From contig SBAS01000068.1 of assembly GCA_005240145.1 (NCBI GenBank), positions 1 to 58,377 of the forward strand: a stretch of 58,377 nt of DNA. The letters are read 5' to 3'. The position numbers and the translations under genes are program-made. Position 1 is the stretch's first letter. Each line of letters begins with the position of its first letter. The notes under the pieces were generated by a model that saw only the letters and a list, made by a program, of their open reading frames with translations, had not been told where the DNA came from and did no database searches. Positions 40,438-51,856 of this stretch are shown here, one piece after another. The DNA comes from Nitrosomonadales bacterium (GTDB lineage: Bacteria > Pseudomonadota > Gammaproteobacteria > Burkholderiales > SG8-39).

Positions 40438-41229
40438 TCATTTGGGCGGTCCCGCGGTGCCGAAGCCTGTGCGCGTGGCCTCGGTGTCGATGATGGAGGC
40501 CGGCGGCACATTGGCGAGGTTCACGTCGGGGCCGAGTTCCCGCACCAGCGCCTTCTTCATGTCCTCGATGTCGCAGCTGCGCACGTCGCTGATCCAGGGG
40601 CCGGGCAGCTCGATCATGACGCGCGACATGTCCAGCGACCGGGTGAGCAGGCGGATCGTTTTCTCGACCAGCCTGCCCTTCCTCACGAGCTCGGCCGCTT
40701 CCACCAGCACCAGCGCGGCGCCGGCCTCGAAGCACAGCTCGGCCTGGCCGATGAGGAGAGCGGGATTGCTGAGGGTTTCCTTGGAGCCCACCTCGCCGTA
40801 GACGATGAGGCCGGCGGCGACCGCGTTGCGGATCTGCCGGCGGCGTTGCGCGAGGGTGAGCGGCACGACGTTGTCCGAGATCTCGATCGCCTCAAAGCCG
40901 AGCGCGAGCGATTCGGCGTAGTACTTCGCCAGCGCTTTTTCACCCTGAGTGGCGAACACGTATTCGTGGAACTGGCCGCCGAGGAAGGGCTGGATGCGGT
41001 GGCGCTTGTATAGCCGCAGCTTGGCCGTGAGCTGGGCGCGCGGATAAAGGCGCGCCGTGCCGGTCTTGATCTTTGCCAGGTCGATGTACGCGCCGCCCAG
41101 CGCAACGAGGTCGCGCGCGTATGCGAGCGGCAGGCCGTCGTCCACGATCATGGTGCGGCCGCTCGAGCGCGGTTTGCGCGTGGAGCGCGCGCGCGGCAGC
41201 GGAACGAAGTGAAACGGCGGCCCGGGCAT
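40438..41229 (-). CDS. Phosphosulfolactate synthase-like protein (ComA family)
   Basis: A 263-residue TIM-barrel protein. GLPLAYARDLVALGGAYIDL is followed by AKIKTGTARLYPRAQLTAKL, GGQFHEYVFA and LGFEAIEISDNVVPLTLAQR, then EVGSKE. This order matches the ComA family. ComA joins sulfite to phosphoenolpyruvate in coenzyme M synthesis in methanogens. In bacteria relatives occur outside that pathway and may make sulfolactate. ATG 41229 gives MPGPPFHFVPL. It faces a sulfatase gene 25 bases away on the other strand, hinting at sulfur metabolism. Confidence 0.75.
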   Translation of the reverse strand: MPGPPFHFVPLPRARSTRKPRSSGRTMIVDDGLPLAYARDLVALGGAYIDLAKIKTGTARLYPRAQLTAKLRLYKRHRIQPFLGGQFHEYVFATQGEKALAKYYAESLALGFEAIEISDNVVPLTLAQRRRQIRNAVAAGLIVYGEVGSKETLSNPALLIGQAELCFEAGAALVLVEAAELVRKGRLVEKTIRLLTRSLDMSRVMIELPGPWISDVRSCDIEDMKKALVRELGPDVNLANVPPASIIDTEATRTGFGTAGPPK

Positions 41230-41254
41230 GGGAGGCTGGGATAATATCAGCGCA

Positions 41255-42652
41255 ATGCGCATGAAGAAATCGAAGCCCAACTTCCTCGTCATCCTGGTCG
41301 ATGACCTGCGCTACGACGAATTCGGCGCCGGCGGGCATCCGTACATGAAGACGCCGCACATCGATCGCCTCGCGCACGAGGGGGCGCTGTTCGAGCGCGT
41401 CTTCCACACCACGTCGATCTGCTCGCCCAACCGCGCCTCGATCATGACCGGCCAGTACGCGAGCCGCCACGGCATCATCGACAACGTGGCGCGCGGGGCC
41501 ATGAGCCACCGGCTACCGAACTACCACCTCGAGCTGCAGAAGCTCGGCTACCGGACCGCGCACATCGGCAAGTGGCACATGGGCAACGACGGCATGCCGC
41601 GCAAGGGCTATGACTACTGGGTGAGCTACGACGGGCACGGCAAGATCGCGAACCCCAGGCTGTGCCACGACGGCAAGTACGTCCAGCACGACGGCTACAT
41701 CACCGACATCATGAACGACCTCGCGGTCGAGTTCCTGGAGAAGCAGAAGGACGACAAGCCCTGGTCGTTGTTCTTCGCGCACAAGGCGGTGCACCCGGAT
41801 GCCGAGCAGGCGGCCGACGGCACCGTCGCGTTCGGCAAGCTGGGCGGATATGTCGTCGCCGAGCGCCACAAGGACCTCTACAAGGACGCGATTTTCCCGA
41901 AGAAGCCGAACATGCTTCCCTACGCGGAGGTCATCAAGCAGAAGCCGGCCTGGACGGAGATCTTCAAGATGCGCAGCGAGCCCGCATCGCGCGCGCTGCT
42001 CGCTGCGATTCACGCCGGCACGCAGGAGGAAATTCGCCTGCGCGCGCGCATGATGGCGTCGGTCGACGAGGGCGTCGGCAGGATCCTCGAGACGCTGGAG
42101 AAGAAGGGCGAGCTCGACAACACGTTCATCCTCTTCCTCGGCGACAACGGCTACTTCTTCGGCGAGCACGGGTTGGGGCCGGAGCGGCGGTTCGCATATG
42201 AGGAAGGGATTCGCTCTCCGTTCCTGGTTAGATTTCCTTCAAAAGTAAAACCCAATTCCCGTTTTCCCCAATTGCTTATCTGCCAGGACATCGCTCCGAC
42301 CCTGATCGAGCTCGCCGGCGGCAAGCCCGGGCCGCAGATTCAAGGCCGTTCGTTTTTGCCTCTATTATCAAAACAGCCAGTGAAATGGCGCAAGGCAGTG
42401 CTTGCCGAGTATTGGGCTGAACAAGCCTACCCATGGCTCATCGGCATGACCTACAAGGCGATACGTACCCCTCGATACAAGTTGATCCACTGGGTCAATC
42501 GCGGCAAGGACGGCGAGCTGGACGAGCTCTACGACCTCGCCAAGGACCCCTACGAGCTGAAGAACCTGATCAGGAGCAAGGCTCATGCCGCGATCCGCGC
42601 GAAGCTGCATCGCGAGCTGAAAATACTTGTCGCCGAAGCCGTCGGGCTCTAG
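41255..42652 (+). CDS. Sulfatase family protein
   Basis: A 465-residue alkaline-phosphatase-superfamily sulfatase. The formylglycine site is Cys56 in CSPNR (56-60, within HTTSICSPNRASIMTGQ). Metal ligands are Asp16 and Asp17 (VDDLRYDEFG) and Asp-Asn in FLGDNGYFFGEHG. There is no signal peptide, so the protein acts in the cytosol. A cysteine-type sulfatase needs a formylglycine-generating enzyme or anaerobic radical SAM enzyme, which is not in the window. It may release sulfate from an ester or a sulfonate-derived substrate; the ComA-like gene is divergent. The start ATG is 41255 or 41261. Confidence 0.88.
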   Translation: MRMKKSKPNFLVILVDDLRYDEFGAGGHPYMKTPHIDRLAHEGALFERVFHTTSICSPNRASIMTGQYASRHGIIDNVARGAMSHRLPNYHLELQKLGYRTAHIGKWHMGNDGMPRKGYDYWVSYDGHGKIANPRLCHDGKYVQHDGYITDIMNDLAVEFLEKQKDDKPWSLFFAHKAVHPDAEQAADGTVAFGKLGGYVVAERHKDLYKDAIFPKKPNMLPYAEVIKQKPAWTEIFKMRSEPASRALLAAIHAGTQEEIRLRARMMASVDEGVGRILETLEKKGELDNTFILFLGDNGYFFGEHGLGPERRFAYEEGIRSPFLVRFPSKVKPNSRFPQLLICQDIAPTLIELAGGKPGPQIQGRSFLPLLSKQPVKWRKAVLAEYWAEQAYPWLIGMTYKAIRTPRYKLIHWVNRGKDGELDELYDLAKDPYELKNLIRSKAHAAIRAKLHRELKILVAEAVGL

Positions 42653-42698
42653 TATGTAAGCTCCATGTAAGGCTTTTCTCTCTCCGGGAGGATCGGCC

Positions 42699-43133
42699 AT
42701 GCAGGTCAAAGAGATATTGCGCGTCAAGGGAAACCGGTTGATCAGCGCTGAACCCGGCGACCGTGCCGTCGATGCGGTCAAAACCATGGTCGAGCAGAAC
42801 CTGGGCTCGCTCGTGGTGCTCGACCAGGGGCGCATGACCGGCATGCTCACGTTCCACGAATTGCTCGCGGCGCTGGCCAAGCGCAGCGGCGAGCTCGGCG
42901 AGGTGAAGGTGAGCGAGATCATGCTGCACGATCCGGTCATGGCGACGCCCGACATGGAAGTCAACGACCTGCGCCGCACCATGCTCGATACCGGTGCGCG
43001 CTACCTGCCGGTGATGAACGACGGCAAGCTGCTCGGCGTCATCTCCTTCCGCGATGTCGCCAAGGCGGTGCTCGAAGAGCAGGATTTCGAGAACAAGATG
43101 TTGAAGGGCTATATAAAGAACTGGCCGGCCTAG
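42699..43133 (+). CDS. CBS domain pair protein
   Basis: A 144-residue protein of two CBS motifs (about residues 5-60 and 75-130): VKEILRVKGNRLISAEPGDRAVDAV and VSEIMLHDPVMATPDMEVNDLRRTM. CBS pairs bind adenosyl ligands such as AMP, ATP or SAM and serve as energy or redox sensors. The C-terminus NWPA is followed by a strong GC-rich hairpin. GGGAGG precedes the ATG. It lies 46 bases after the sulfatase gene and may be cotranscribed. Confidence 0.9.
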   Translation: MQVKEILRVKGNRLISAEPGDRAVDAVKTMVEQNLGSLVVLDQGRMTGMLTFHELLAALAKRSGELGEVKVSEIMLHDPVMATPDMEVNDLRRTMLDTGARYLPVMNDGKLLGVISFRDVAKAVLEEQDFENKMLKGYIKNWPA

Positions 43134-43138
43134 GCCAG

Positions 43139-43155
43139 CCAGTTGATCGAACTGG
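43139..43155. terminator. Small hairpin after the CBS gene
   Basis: CCAGTT (43139-43144) pairs with AACTGG (43150-43155) around a 5-base loop. A preceding CTGGCCGGCCTAGGCCAG can fold as an alternative. No T-run follows, so attenuation rather than strong termination is possible. Confidence 0.3.
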
Positions 43156-43173
43156 CCTGAGCCTGAAGTACCT

Positions 43174-44403
43174 CTGAAAAAGCGAAATTTTCTCCTGGGC
43201 GCGGGTGCGCTCGCGGGCGTCAGCGCGCTTGCAGCCTGGAAATTCTGGCCCGAACAGGGTTTCTGGAATCCCTGCCTCGCGCGCCTGCCCGCAAGGCTCG
43301 CCGACCATGCGCTGGTGCGCGCCGCCTGGGAGGGGCTCGACCCGGCGCGGGTCTGGGACTCGCACGCGCACCTGATCGGCACCGGCGACTCCGGCAGCGC
43401 CATCTACGTCAATCCGAGAATGCAGAGCCCGCTCCATCCGGGTGAATACGCGCGGCGCCTGTTCTTCCTCAATGCGGGCTGCGTGCACGAGGCAACCGGC
43501 AGCGTGGACCAGGCGTATGTCGAGCGCATGCGCAACCTGCTGGAGGGCATGCGCCCGGGAGCGAAGCTGCTGCTGCTCGCGTTCGAGCGCAGCCACGGCG
43601 AAGACGCGAAGCCGGACCTCGAGCGCACGGCGTTCTGGGTGCCGGACGCCTACGCGCGCGACGTCGCGAAAGCGCATCCGCTCTACTTTGAATGGGTGGC
43701 CTCGATCCACCCGTATCGCCCCGATTGCGTCGAGGCGCTCGAGCGCGCCAAAGCCGACGGCGCGCGCGCGGTGAAATGGATTCCCTCGATCATGGGCATG
43801 GATCCGGCCTCGCCGCGCTGCGACCGGTTTTTCGCCGCGGCAGCGAGGCTGAACGTGCCGATCATCTCCCACGCCGGCCTGGAGCGCGCGGTGCTCGGCG
43901 GCGACCAGAATTTCGGCAACCCACTCAGGTTGCGCCGCGCGCTCGACGCCGGCGTGCGCATCATCGTCGCGCATTGCGCTTCGATGGGGCAGGACATCGA
44001 CCTCGACAAAGGCCCCAACGGGCCGCTGTTGGACAGCTTCGAATTGTTCTCCCGCCTGATGGATCGTCCGCAATACGCAAGGCATCTCTTTGGCGACCTT
44101 TCCGCCATGTCGCAGATCAACCGCGCCGGACCGGCGCTCGCCAGGGTGATCGAGCGCGAAGACTGGCACGCGCGATTGCTCAACGGCTCCGATTACCCCT
44201 TGCCGGGGGTGATGCCGATCTTTTCGGTGGACTATCTGGTGTCGCTGGGCCTCTTGGGCGCGTCGCTGGCGCCGGTGCTGAAAGAAATCCGCGCCCACAA
44301 TCCGCTGCTGTTCGACTTCGTCCTCAAGCGCCACCTGCGCTCGAACGGAAAAGCGCTCGGCAAAACCGTCTTCGAGACGCGCGCGTTCTTTACCCAGGCC
44401 TAG
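43174..44403 (+). CDS. Membrane-anchored amidohydrolase-like protein
   Basis: About 409 residues. The N-terminal KKRNFLLGAGALAGVSALAAWKFW is a membrane anchor or Tat-like segment. The catalytic domain has the metal-binding WDSHAHLIG (His-x-His) and, further on, SHAGLERA, AHCASMGQD and NGSDYPLPGV with the metal-binding Asp, as in amidohydrolase-2 (TIM-barrel) enzymes. They hydrolyse or decarboxylate cyclic and aromatic substrates; the exact reaction is unknown. No ATG, GTG or TTG precedes the anchor in frame: CTG 43174 looks like the start, whereas GTG 43315 would remove the anchor. The end overlaps the lipoprotein gene by 4 bases. Confidence 0.75.
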   Translation: MKKRNFLLGAGALAGVSALAAWKFWPEQGFWNPCLARLPARLADHALVRAAWEGLDPARVWDSHAHLIGTGDSGSAIYVNPRMQSPLHPGEYARRLFFLNAGCVHEATGSVDQAYVERMRNLLEGMRPGAKLLLLAFERSHGEDAKPDLERTAFWVPDAYARDVAKAHPLYFEWVASIHPYRPDCVEALERAKADGARAVKWIPSIMGMDPASPRCDRFFAAAARLNVPIISHAGLERAVLGGDQNFGNPLRLRRALDAGVRIIVAHCASMGQDIDLDKGPNGPLLDSFELFSRLMDRPQYARHLFGDLSAMSQINRAGPALARVIEREDWHARLLNGSDYPLPGVMPIFSVDYLVSLGLLGASLAPVLKEIRAHNPLLFDFVLKRHLRSNGKALGKTVFETRAFFTQA

Positions 44404-44741
44404 CGGCGCGGGAAGTTGCCCAAGCCGCCGTGCAGCGGTCCCCAGTACAGCATGATCTGCTGGCGCTCGCGCCGGCGGATTTCCTCGATCTGCGCGAGTT
44501 GCAGGTAGTCGAGCACCTCCGGCGGCACGCCGGATTCATGCAGGCCCACGATTTCCGAGGCCCTCAGCATCAAGACCGTGTCGGAGCGCCGGATCGCTTC
44601 GATGATCTGCGGCGCCGTCTTGCCGCTCTTGGCCAGGAACACGATGTCGGCGCCGGAAAGCGGCTTCGGCGCCGGTTCGAGCGAGGCGCAGCCGGCGGCG
44701 AGTGCAATGAGCAGCGGGAGGCAAAAACCCAGTGTTCTCAT
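44400..44741 (-). CDS. Putative lipoprotein of unknown function
   Basis: A 113-residue protein with a lipoprotein signal: MRTLGFCLPLLIALAAGC, cysteine 18 following LAAG. The mature part (SGADIVFLAKSGKTAPQII, then VGLHESGVPPEVLDYL) contains two repeats of a short helical pattern like the one of envelope proteins that end in a charged tail. No function is known. It is divergent from aroC with only 22 bases between the starts. Confidence 0.7.
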   Translation of the reverse strand: MRTLGFCLPLLIALAAGCASLEPAPKPLSGADIVFLAKSGKTAPQIIEAIRRSDTVLMLRASEIVGLHESGVPPEVLDYLQLAQIEEIRRRERQQIMLYWGPLHGGLGNFPRR

Positions 44742-44763
44742 ACCCCTATGCTAAGCTTTTCTC

Positions 44764-45855
44764 ATGTCAGGCAACAGTTTCGGCACCCTCTACTGCGTCA
44801 CCTCGTTCGGCGAATCGCATGGGCCGGCGTATGGCGGCGTCGTGGACGGCTGCCCGCCTGGCCTGGCATTGGGCAATGAAGATCTGCAAAAGGAACTCGA
44901 CCGCAGGAAACCCGGCAGTTCGCGCCACGTCACGCAGCGCCGCGAAACCGATACGGTCGAGATTCTCTCGGGCGTGTATGAAGGCAAGACCACCGGCACC
45001 GCGATCGGGTTTCTGATCCGCAACGAGGACCAGCGGCCGAAGGACTATGCGGCAATCGCGCAGAAATTCCGCCCCGGGCACGCCGATTACACCTACTGGC
45101 AGAAATACGGCGTGCGCGATCCGCGCGGCGGCGGGCGTGCCTCGGCGCGGGAAACCGTCATCCGCGTGGCGGCAGGAGCCATCGCGAAGAAATGGCTGGC
45201 GCAGCGATACGGCGTACTGGTGCGCGGCTATCTCGCGCAGCTTGGCCCATTGAAAATCGATTTCAAGGATTGGCAGGACGTGCAGGCGAACCCGTTCTTC
45301 GCGCCGGACAATTCAAGAATGCAGGAACTCGAAAAATTCATGGACGAACTGCGCGAGAGCGGGGACTCCTGCGGCGCGCGCGTCAACGTCGTCGCGCAGA
45401 AGGTCCCGGTAGGCTGGGGAGAGCCGGTGTACGGCAGGCTGGACGCGGACATCGCCGCGGCGATGATGTCGATCAACGCGGTCAAGGGTGTGGAAATCGG
45501 CGCCGGCTTCGCCGCGATCACGCAAAAAGGCAGCGAGCACGGCGACGAAATGACGCTGCAGGGTTTCGCCACCAACAACAACGGCGGCGTCCTCGGCGGC
45601 ATCTCGAGCGGGCAGGACGTCACGGTGTCGATCGCGCTCAAGCCCACTTCCAGCATCCGCCTCGCGCGGCGCACGATCGACGACCAGGGCAAGGCGACGA
45701 GCGTGGCCACGACCGGCCGCCACGACCCCTGCGTGGGCATCCGCGCGACGCCGATCGCCGAAGGCATGCTGGCCTGTGTGCTGATGGATCATGCGCTCAG
45801 GCATCGAGCGCAATGCGGCGATGTAACACCGCCCACCCGATTTCAATTAGAGTAA
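44764..45855 (+). CDS. aroC: Chorismate synthase
   Basis: A 363-residue protein with all three chorismate synthase signatures: [18 protein letters not shown] (His19), the basic [20 protein letters not shown], and [17 protein letters not shown]. It performs the last shikimate step, the loss of phosphate from EPSP with FMN, in the cytosol. The protein sits just before hfq, a position often held by other genes in this order. No clear ribosome-binding site is visible before ATG 44764. Confidence 0.97.
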   Translation: MSGNSFGTLYCVTSFGESHGPAYGGVVDGCPPGLALGNEDLQKELDRRKPGSSRHVTQRRETDTVEILSGVYEGKTTGTAIGFLIRNEDQRPKDYAAIAQKFRPGHADYTYWQKYGVRDPRGGGRASARETVIRVAAGAIAKKWLAQRYGVLVRGYLAQLGPLKIDFKDWQDVQANPFFAPDNSRMQELEKFMDELRESGDSCGARVNVVAQKVPVGWGEPVYGRLDADIAAAMMSINAVKGVEIGAGFAAITQKGSEHGDEMTLQGFATNNNGGVLGGISSGQDVTVSIALKPTSSIRLARRTIDDQGKATSVATTGRHDPCVGIRATPIAEGMLACVLMDHALRHRAQCGDVTPPTRFQLE

Positions 45856-45886
45856 TGGTCCAAACCTCCCCGCCAGAGGTCACAAG

Positions 45887-46123
45887 ATGAGCAACAAAGG
45901 GCAGCTGCTACAAGACCCGTTCCTGAATGCGTTGCGCAAGGAGCATGTCCCGGTTTCGATCTATCTGGTGAACGGCATCAAGCTCCAGGGCCAGATTGAA
46001 TCCTTCGACCAGTACGTGGTGTTGCTGAAGAATTCGGTGACGCAGATGGTCTACAAGCACGCCATTTCCACGGTGGTTCCTTCGCGACCGATGAACCTGA
46101 ACGTTGAGCCGGACGCGAGCTAG
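45887..46123 (+). CDS. hfq: RNA chaperone Hfq
   Basis: A 78-residue Sm-like protein: [27 protein letters not shown] (Sm1) and [18 protein letters not shown] (Sm2) with the RNA-contact YKHAIST. It forms a hexameric ring that pairs small RNAs with messages. It is the first gene of the conserved hflX-hflK-hflC block, with 6 bases between it and hflX. Confidence 0.98.
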   Translation: MSNKGQLLQDPFLNALRKEHVPVSIYLVNGIKLQGQIESFDQYVVLLKNSVTQMVYKHAISTVVPSRPMNLNVEPDAS

Positions 46124-46129
46124 GCTCGT

Positions 46130-47305
46130 TTGCTCGACGATACCGCCGTAGCAGTCCGCAGGGCGACCGACACCGCCGCTGCCGTACTTGTCTGCCTGGA
46201 TTTCGGCGACGAGGACTATGAGGACGGCATCGCGGAAATCACGCGCCTCGCGCAGAGCGCGGGCGCGACGCGCAACCACGTCGTGCGCGGCAGCCGCCAG
46301 CGGCCCGATGCGCGCCTGTTTGCAGGCAGCGGCAAGGTGGAGGAGATCGGGATCGCCGCCGACGAACTCAACGCCGCGACGGTAATTTTCAACCACAGCC
46401 TCGCGCCGGGCCAGCAGCGCAACCTGGAGAAGGAACTCGGCCGCAAGGTGCTCGATCGCACCGAGCTGATCCTGCACATTTTCTCGCAGCGCGCCAAGAC
46501 CAACGAAGGCAAGCTGCAGGTGGAGCTGGCGCAGCTCGAGCACCTCTCGACGCGCCTGGTGCGCGGCTGGACCCACCTCGAGCGTCAGCGCGGCGGGCTG
46601 GGCAAGACCGGCGGCCCGGGGGAAAAGCAGATCGAACTCGACCGGCGCTACATTGCGAAGCGGGTTGGGGTTTTGAAAGAGCATTTGCTTCAGTTACGAA
46701 AGCAAAGAACAGTCCGCCGCCGCGCGCGCGTGCGGCGCGAGGTGTTCTCGGTTTCCCTGGTCGGTTACACCAACGCCGGCAAGTCGACTTTGTTCAACGC
46801 GCTCACGCACCCCAGCGCGGGCGCCTACGTCGCCGACAAGCTGTTTGCCACTCTCGATACCACCTCGCGCAAGGTCTGGATCGAAAATGCAGGCCAGGTC
46901 GTGGTCTCCGACACGGTCGGCTTCATCCGCGACCTGCCGCACGGCCTGGTGGCGGCTTTTCGCGCGACACTCGAGGAAACGGTGCGCGCCGATCTGCTGC
47001 TTCACGTGGTGGACAGCGCCTCCGAGGCCAGGCTGCGCGAAGCCGGGGATGTGAACAAGGTGCTGGCCGAAATCGATGCGGCGACGATTCCCCAGCTGGC
47101 GGTCTGGAACAAGATAGATGTCTCGGGGCTGGAACCGGCAGTGGAACGCGATGAGTATGGTAGGATTTCGCGCGTTCTCGTGAGTGCGCGCAACGGCGCA
47201 GGACTGGCCGGATTGCGCGCCGCGATCGCCGAGGCGGCGCGGCCGCAAAAGCAGCCTGGTCATTCCCAAACTTTTTCTCCTGAATTGAGCATCCAATGTC
47301 GCTGA
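46130..47305 (+). CDS. hflX: GTPase HflX
   Basis: A 391-residue ribosome-associated GTPase. The glycine-rich N-terminal domain (about 15-200, including SLAPGQQRNLEKEL, GPGEKQIELDRR) precedes the G domain: G1 GYTNAGKST (212-220), DTVGFIRDLPH and NKID. HflX splits stalled or hibernating ribosomes under stress. Start TTG 46130 lies 6 bases after hfq. Its end overlaps hflK by 10 bases. Confidence 0.95.
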   Translation: MLDDTAVAVRRATDTAAAVLVCLDFGDEDYEDGIAEITRLAQSAGATRNHVVRGSRQRPDARLFAGSGKVEEIGIAADELNAATVIFNHSLAPGQQRNLEKELGRKVLDRTELILHIFSQRAKTNEGKLQVELAQLEHLSTRLVRGWTHLERQRGGLGKTGGPGEKQIELDRRYIAKRVGVLKEHLLQLRKQRTVRRRARVRREVFSVSLVGYTNAGKSTLFNALTHPSAGAYVADKLFATLDTTSRKVWIENAGQVVVSDTVGFIRDLPHGLVAAFRATLEETVRADLLLHVVDSASEARLREAGDVNKVLAEIDAATIPQLAVWNKIDVSGLEPAVERDEYGRISRVLVSARNGAGLAGLRAAIAEAARPQKQPGHSQTFSPELSIQCR

Positions 47306-48495
47306 ACGACCCGAACTGGGGCCGCGGGGGCGGAAATCGCGGACCTGGCGGAGGCAACCAGGGCCCGCCCGACCTCGACGAACTCTGGCGCAACTTCAAC
47401 CGCAAGCTGAACAACCTGTTCGGCAACAAGCGGCCGGGATCGGAGCCGCCCTCGCGCATGCCCTCCAACGCGCAATTCGGCGGCGGCGCGGGCGTGATCA
47501 TCGCCGTCATCGTCGCGGTGTGGCTGGCGAGCGGCATCTACATCGTGGTGGAAGGCCAGCGCGGCGTGGTGCTCACCTTCGGCCAGTATTCCCGCGAAAC
47601 CAGCTCGGGCCTGAACTGGCGCGCGCCGTGGCCGATCCAGTCGCACGAGATCGTCAACCTCGCGCAGGTGCGCAGCGTCGAGGTCGGCTACCGCAATACC
47701 ATCAAGACCAAGGTCGCCAAGGAATCGCTCATGCTCACCGACGACGAGAACATCGTCGACGTGCAGATCGCGGTGCAGTACCTGGTGCGCGACGCCAAGG
47801 ACTACCTGTTCAACAACCGCCGGCCCGACGACAGCGTGCTGCAGGCCGCCGAAACGGGGCTGCGCGAGGTGGTCGGCAAGAGCAAGATGGACGCGGTGCT
47901 CAACCAGGGCCAGAAGATCGCCGACGACGCGACGCCGCTGATGCAGGCGATCCTCGACCGCTACAAGACCGGCATCCAGATCAGCAAGGTCAACATGCAG
48001 AACGCGCAGCCGCCGGAGCAGGTGCAGAACGCGTTCGACGACGTGCAGAAGGCGGGCCAGGACCGCGAGCGGCAGAAGAACGAGGGCGAGGCCTACTTCA
48101 ACGACGTGGTGCCGAAGGCGCGCGGCGTGGCGCAGCGCCTGGCGCTGGAAGCCGAGGGCTACCGCGCGCGCGTGATCGCGACCGCGGAAGGCGATGCGAC
48201 GCGCTTCAAGCAGGTGCTCACGGAGTATTCGAAGGCCCCGGCGGTGACGCGCGAGCGCATCTATATCGACACCATGCAGCAGGTCTATACCTCGACCTCC
48301 AAGGTCATGGTCGACTACAAGGGCAGCGGCAACCTGCTGTACCTGCCGCTGGACAAGCTCATGCAGCAGGTGGCTGCGCCGCTCATCGACCAGTCCGGCG
48401 TCGCGCGCACGCCGTCGCCCGAGGCGCCGGCGGCGCCCGAGACGGCGCCGCGTTCGCGCGAGGCCCTGCGCGAGCGGGGCAGGGGGGAGCGATGA
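47296..48495 (+). CDS. hflK: FtsH protease modulator HflK
   Basis: A 399-residue membrane protein. A glycine and proline-rich cytoplasmic head precedes the transmembrane helix VIIAVIVAVWLASGIYIVV near residue 60. The SPFH/band-7 domain covers about 80-300 in the periplasm (YIVVEGQRGVVLTFG onward). With HflC it forms a cage around FtsH and controls its access to membrane substrates. ATG 47296 overlaps hflX and its stop overlaps hflC. Confidence 0.96.
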   Translation: MSLNDPNWGRGGGNRGPGGGNQGPPDLDELWRNFNRKLNNLFGNKRPGSEPPSRMPSNAQFGGGAGVIIAVIVAVWLASGIYIVVEGQRGVVLTFGQYSRETSSGLNWRAPWPIQSHEIVNLAQVRSVEVGYRNTIKTKVAKESLMLTDDENIVDVQIAVQYLVRDAKDYLFNNRRPDDSVLQAAETGLREVVGKSKMDAVLNQGQKIADDATPLMQAILDRYKTGIQISKVNMQNAQPPEQVQNAFDDVQKAGQDRERQKNEGEAYFNDVVPKARGVAQRLALEAEGYRARVIATAEGDATRFKQVLTEYSKAPAVTRERIYIDTMQQVYTSTSKVMVDYKGSGNLLYLPLDKLMQQVAAPLIDQSGVARTPSPEAPAAPETAPRSREALRERGRGER

Positions 48496-49379
48496 TGCGC
48501 TACCTGCTCCCCGTCTTCGCGGGCCTGATCGCCCTCTTCGCGCTCGGCAGCTCGATGGTGTTCACGGTGGACCAGCGCCAGAACGCGATGGTGTTCCAAT
48601 TCGGCGAATTGAAGGACGTGGTCGTCAAGCCCGGCCTGCACTTCAAGCTGCCGCTGGTGCAGAACGTCCGCTACATCGACACGCGCATCCTCACGCTGGA
48701 CGATCCGGACCCGCAGTCGTTCATCACCTCGGAGAACAAGCCGGTGCTGGTGGACACCTTCGTCAAGTGGCGGATTTCGAACGCGCGCGAGTTCTACCTC
48801 GCGGTGGGCGACGAGCGCGGCGCGGCGAGCCGCATCAGCCAGACCGTCAACGGCCTGCTGCGCGAGGAGTTCGGCAAGCGCACGGTGCACGAAGTGGTCT
48901 CGGGCGAGCGCGACGACGTCATGGCCAAGGTGAGCGAGCGCGTCGAGCAGGACGCGAAGAAAATCGGCGTCTCGATCGTCGATGTGCGCCTGAAGCGCGT
49001 CGACCTGCCGCAGGGCGTGAGCGCCGACGTCTATCGCCGCATGGAATCGGAGAGGAAGCGCGCCGCCTCCGAGTTGCGCTCGACCGGTTCCGCCGAGGCC
49101 GAGAAGATCCGTGCGGATGCCGAGAAGCAGCGCGAGGTGATCCTCGCCGAAGCCTACCGCGACGCGCAGAAGATCAAGGGCGAGGGCGACGCCAAGGCCG
49201 CGACCATCTACGCGCAGGCCTTCCAGCAGAACCCCGAGTTCTATTCCTTCTATCGCTCGATGGAAGCCTACAAGTCCAGCTTCCGCAACAAGTCGGACGT
49301 GCTGGTGATCGAGCCGAACTCCGACTTCTTCCGCTATCTGAGGGATTCCGGGGGCAGCAAGGCCGGCGGCAGGAAATGA
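48492..49379 (+). CDS. hflC: FtsH protease modulator HflC
   Basis: A 295-residue SPFH protein anchored by YLLPVFAGLIALFALGSSMVF. The band-7 domain contains VDQRQNAMVFQFGELKDVV and DTFVKWRISNAREFYLAVGD. The long helix with SAEAEKIRADAEKQREVILAEA forms coiled coil. It pairs with HflK. ATG 48492 overlaps the hflK stop (ATGATG). Confidence 0.97.
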   Translation: MMRYLLPVFAGLIALFALGSSMVFTVDQRQNAMVFQFGELKDVVVKPGLHFKLPLVQNVRYIDTRILTLDDPDPQSFITSENKPVLVDTFVKWRISNAREFYLAVGDERGAASRISQTVNGLLREEFGKRTVHEVVSGERDDVMAKVSERVEQDAKKIGVSIVDVRLKRVDLPQGVSADVYRRMESERKRAASELRSTGSAEAEKIRADAEKQREVILAEAYRDAQKIKGEGDAKAATIYAQAFQQNPEFYSFYRSMEAYKSSFRNKSDVLVIEPNSDFFRYLRDSGGSKAGGRK

Positions 49380-49385
49380 CGCGCG

Positions 49386-49574
49386 ATGGCCACCACGCTC
49401 CTGATGGCGCTCGCCCTGATGCTGGTGATCGAGGGCCTGCTGCCCTTCCTCGCGCCTAAGCTCTGGCGCGAGACCTTCCAGCGTCTGATGCAGCTTTCCG
49501 ACGGGCAGATCCGGTTCTTCGGCCTGACGTCCATGATAGCCGGTTTATTTCTTCTTTTGATTTCAAAGCTTTAA
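49386..49574 (+). CDS. DUF2065 small membrane protein
   Basis: A 62-residue inner-membrane protein: TLLMALALMLVIEGLLPFLAP and a second helix LTSMIAGLFLLLISKL. The pair of helices is the DUF2065 (YjeT) family, regularly found after hflC in Proteobacteria. Function is unknown. Only 6 bases separate it from hflC, and hisZ follows 9 bases later. Confidence 0.93.
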   Translation: MATTLLMALALMLVIEGLLPFLAPKLWRETFQRLMQLSDGQIRFFGLTSMIAGLFLLLISKL

Positions 49575-49583
49575 CACACTTCC

Positions 49584-51856
<2,273 letters not shown>

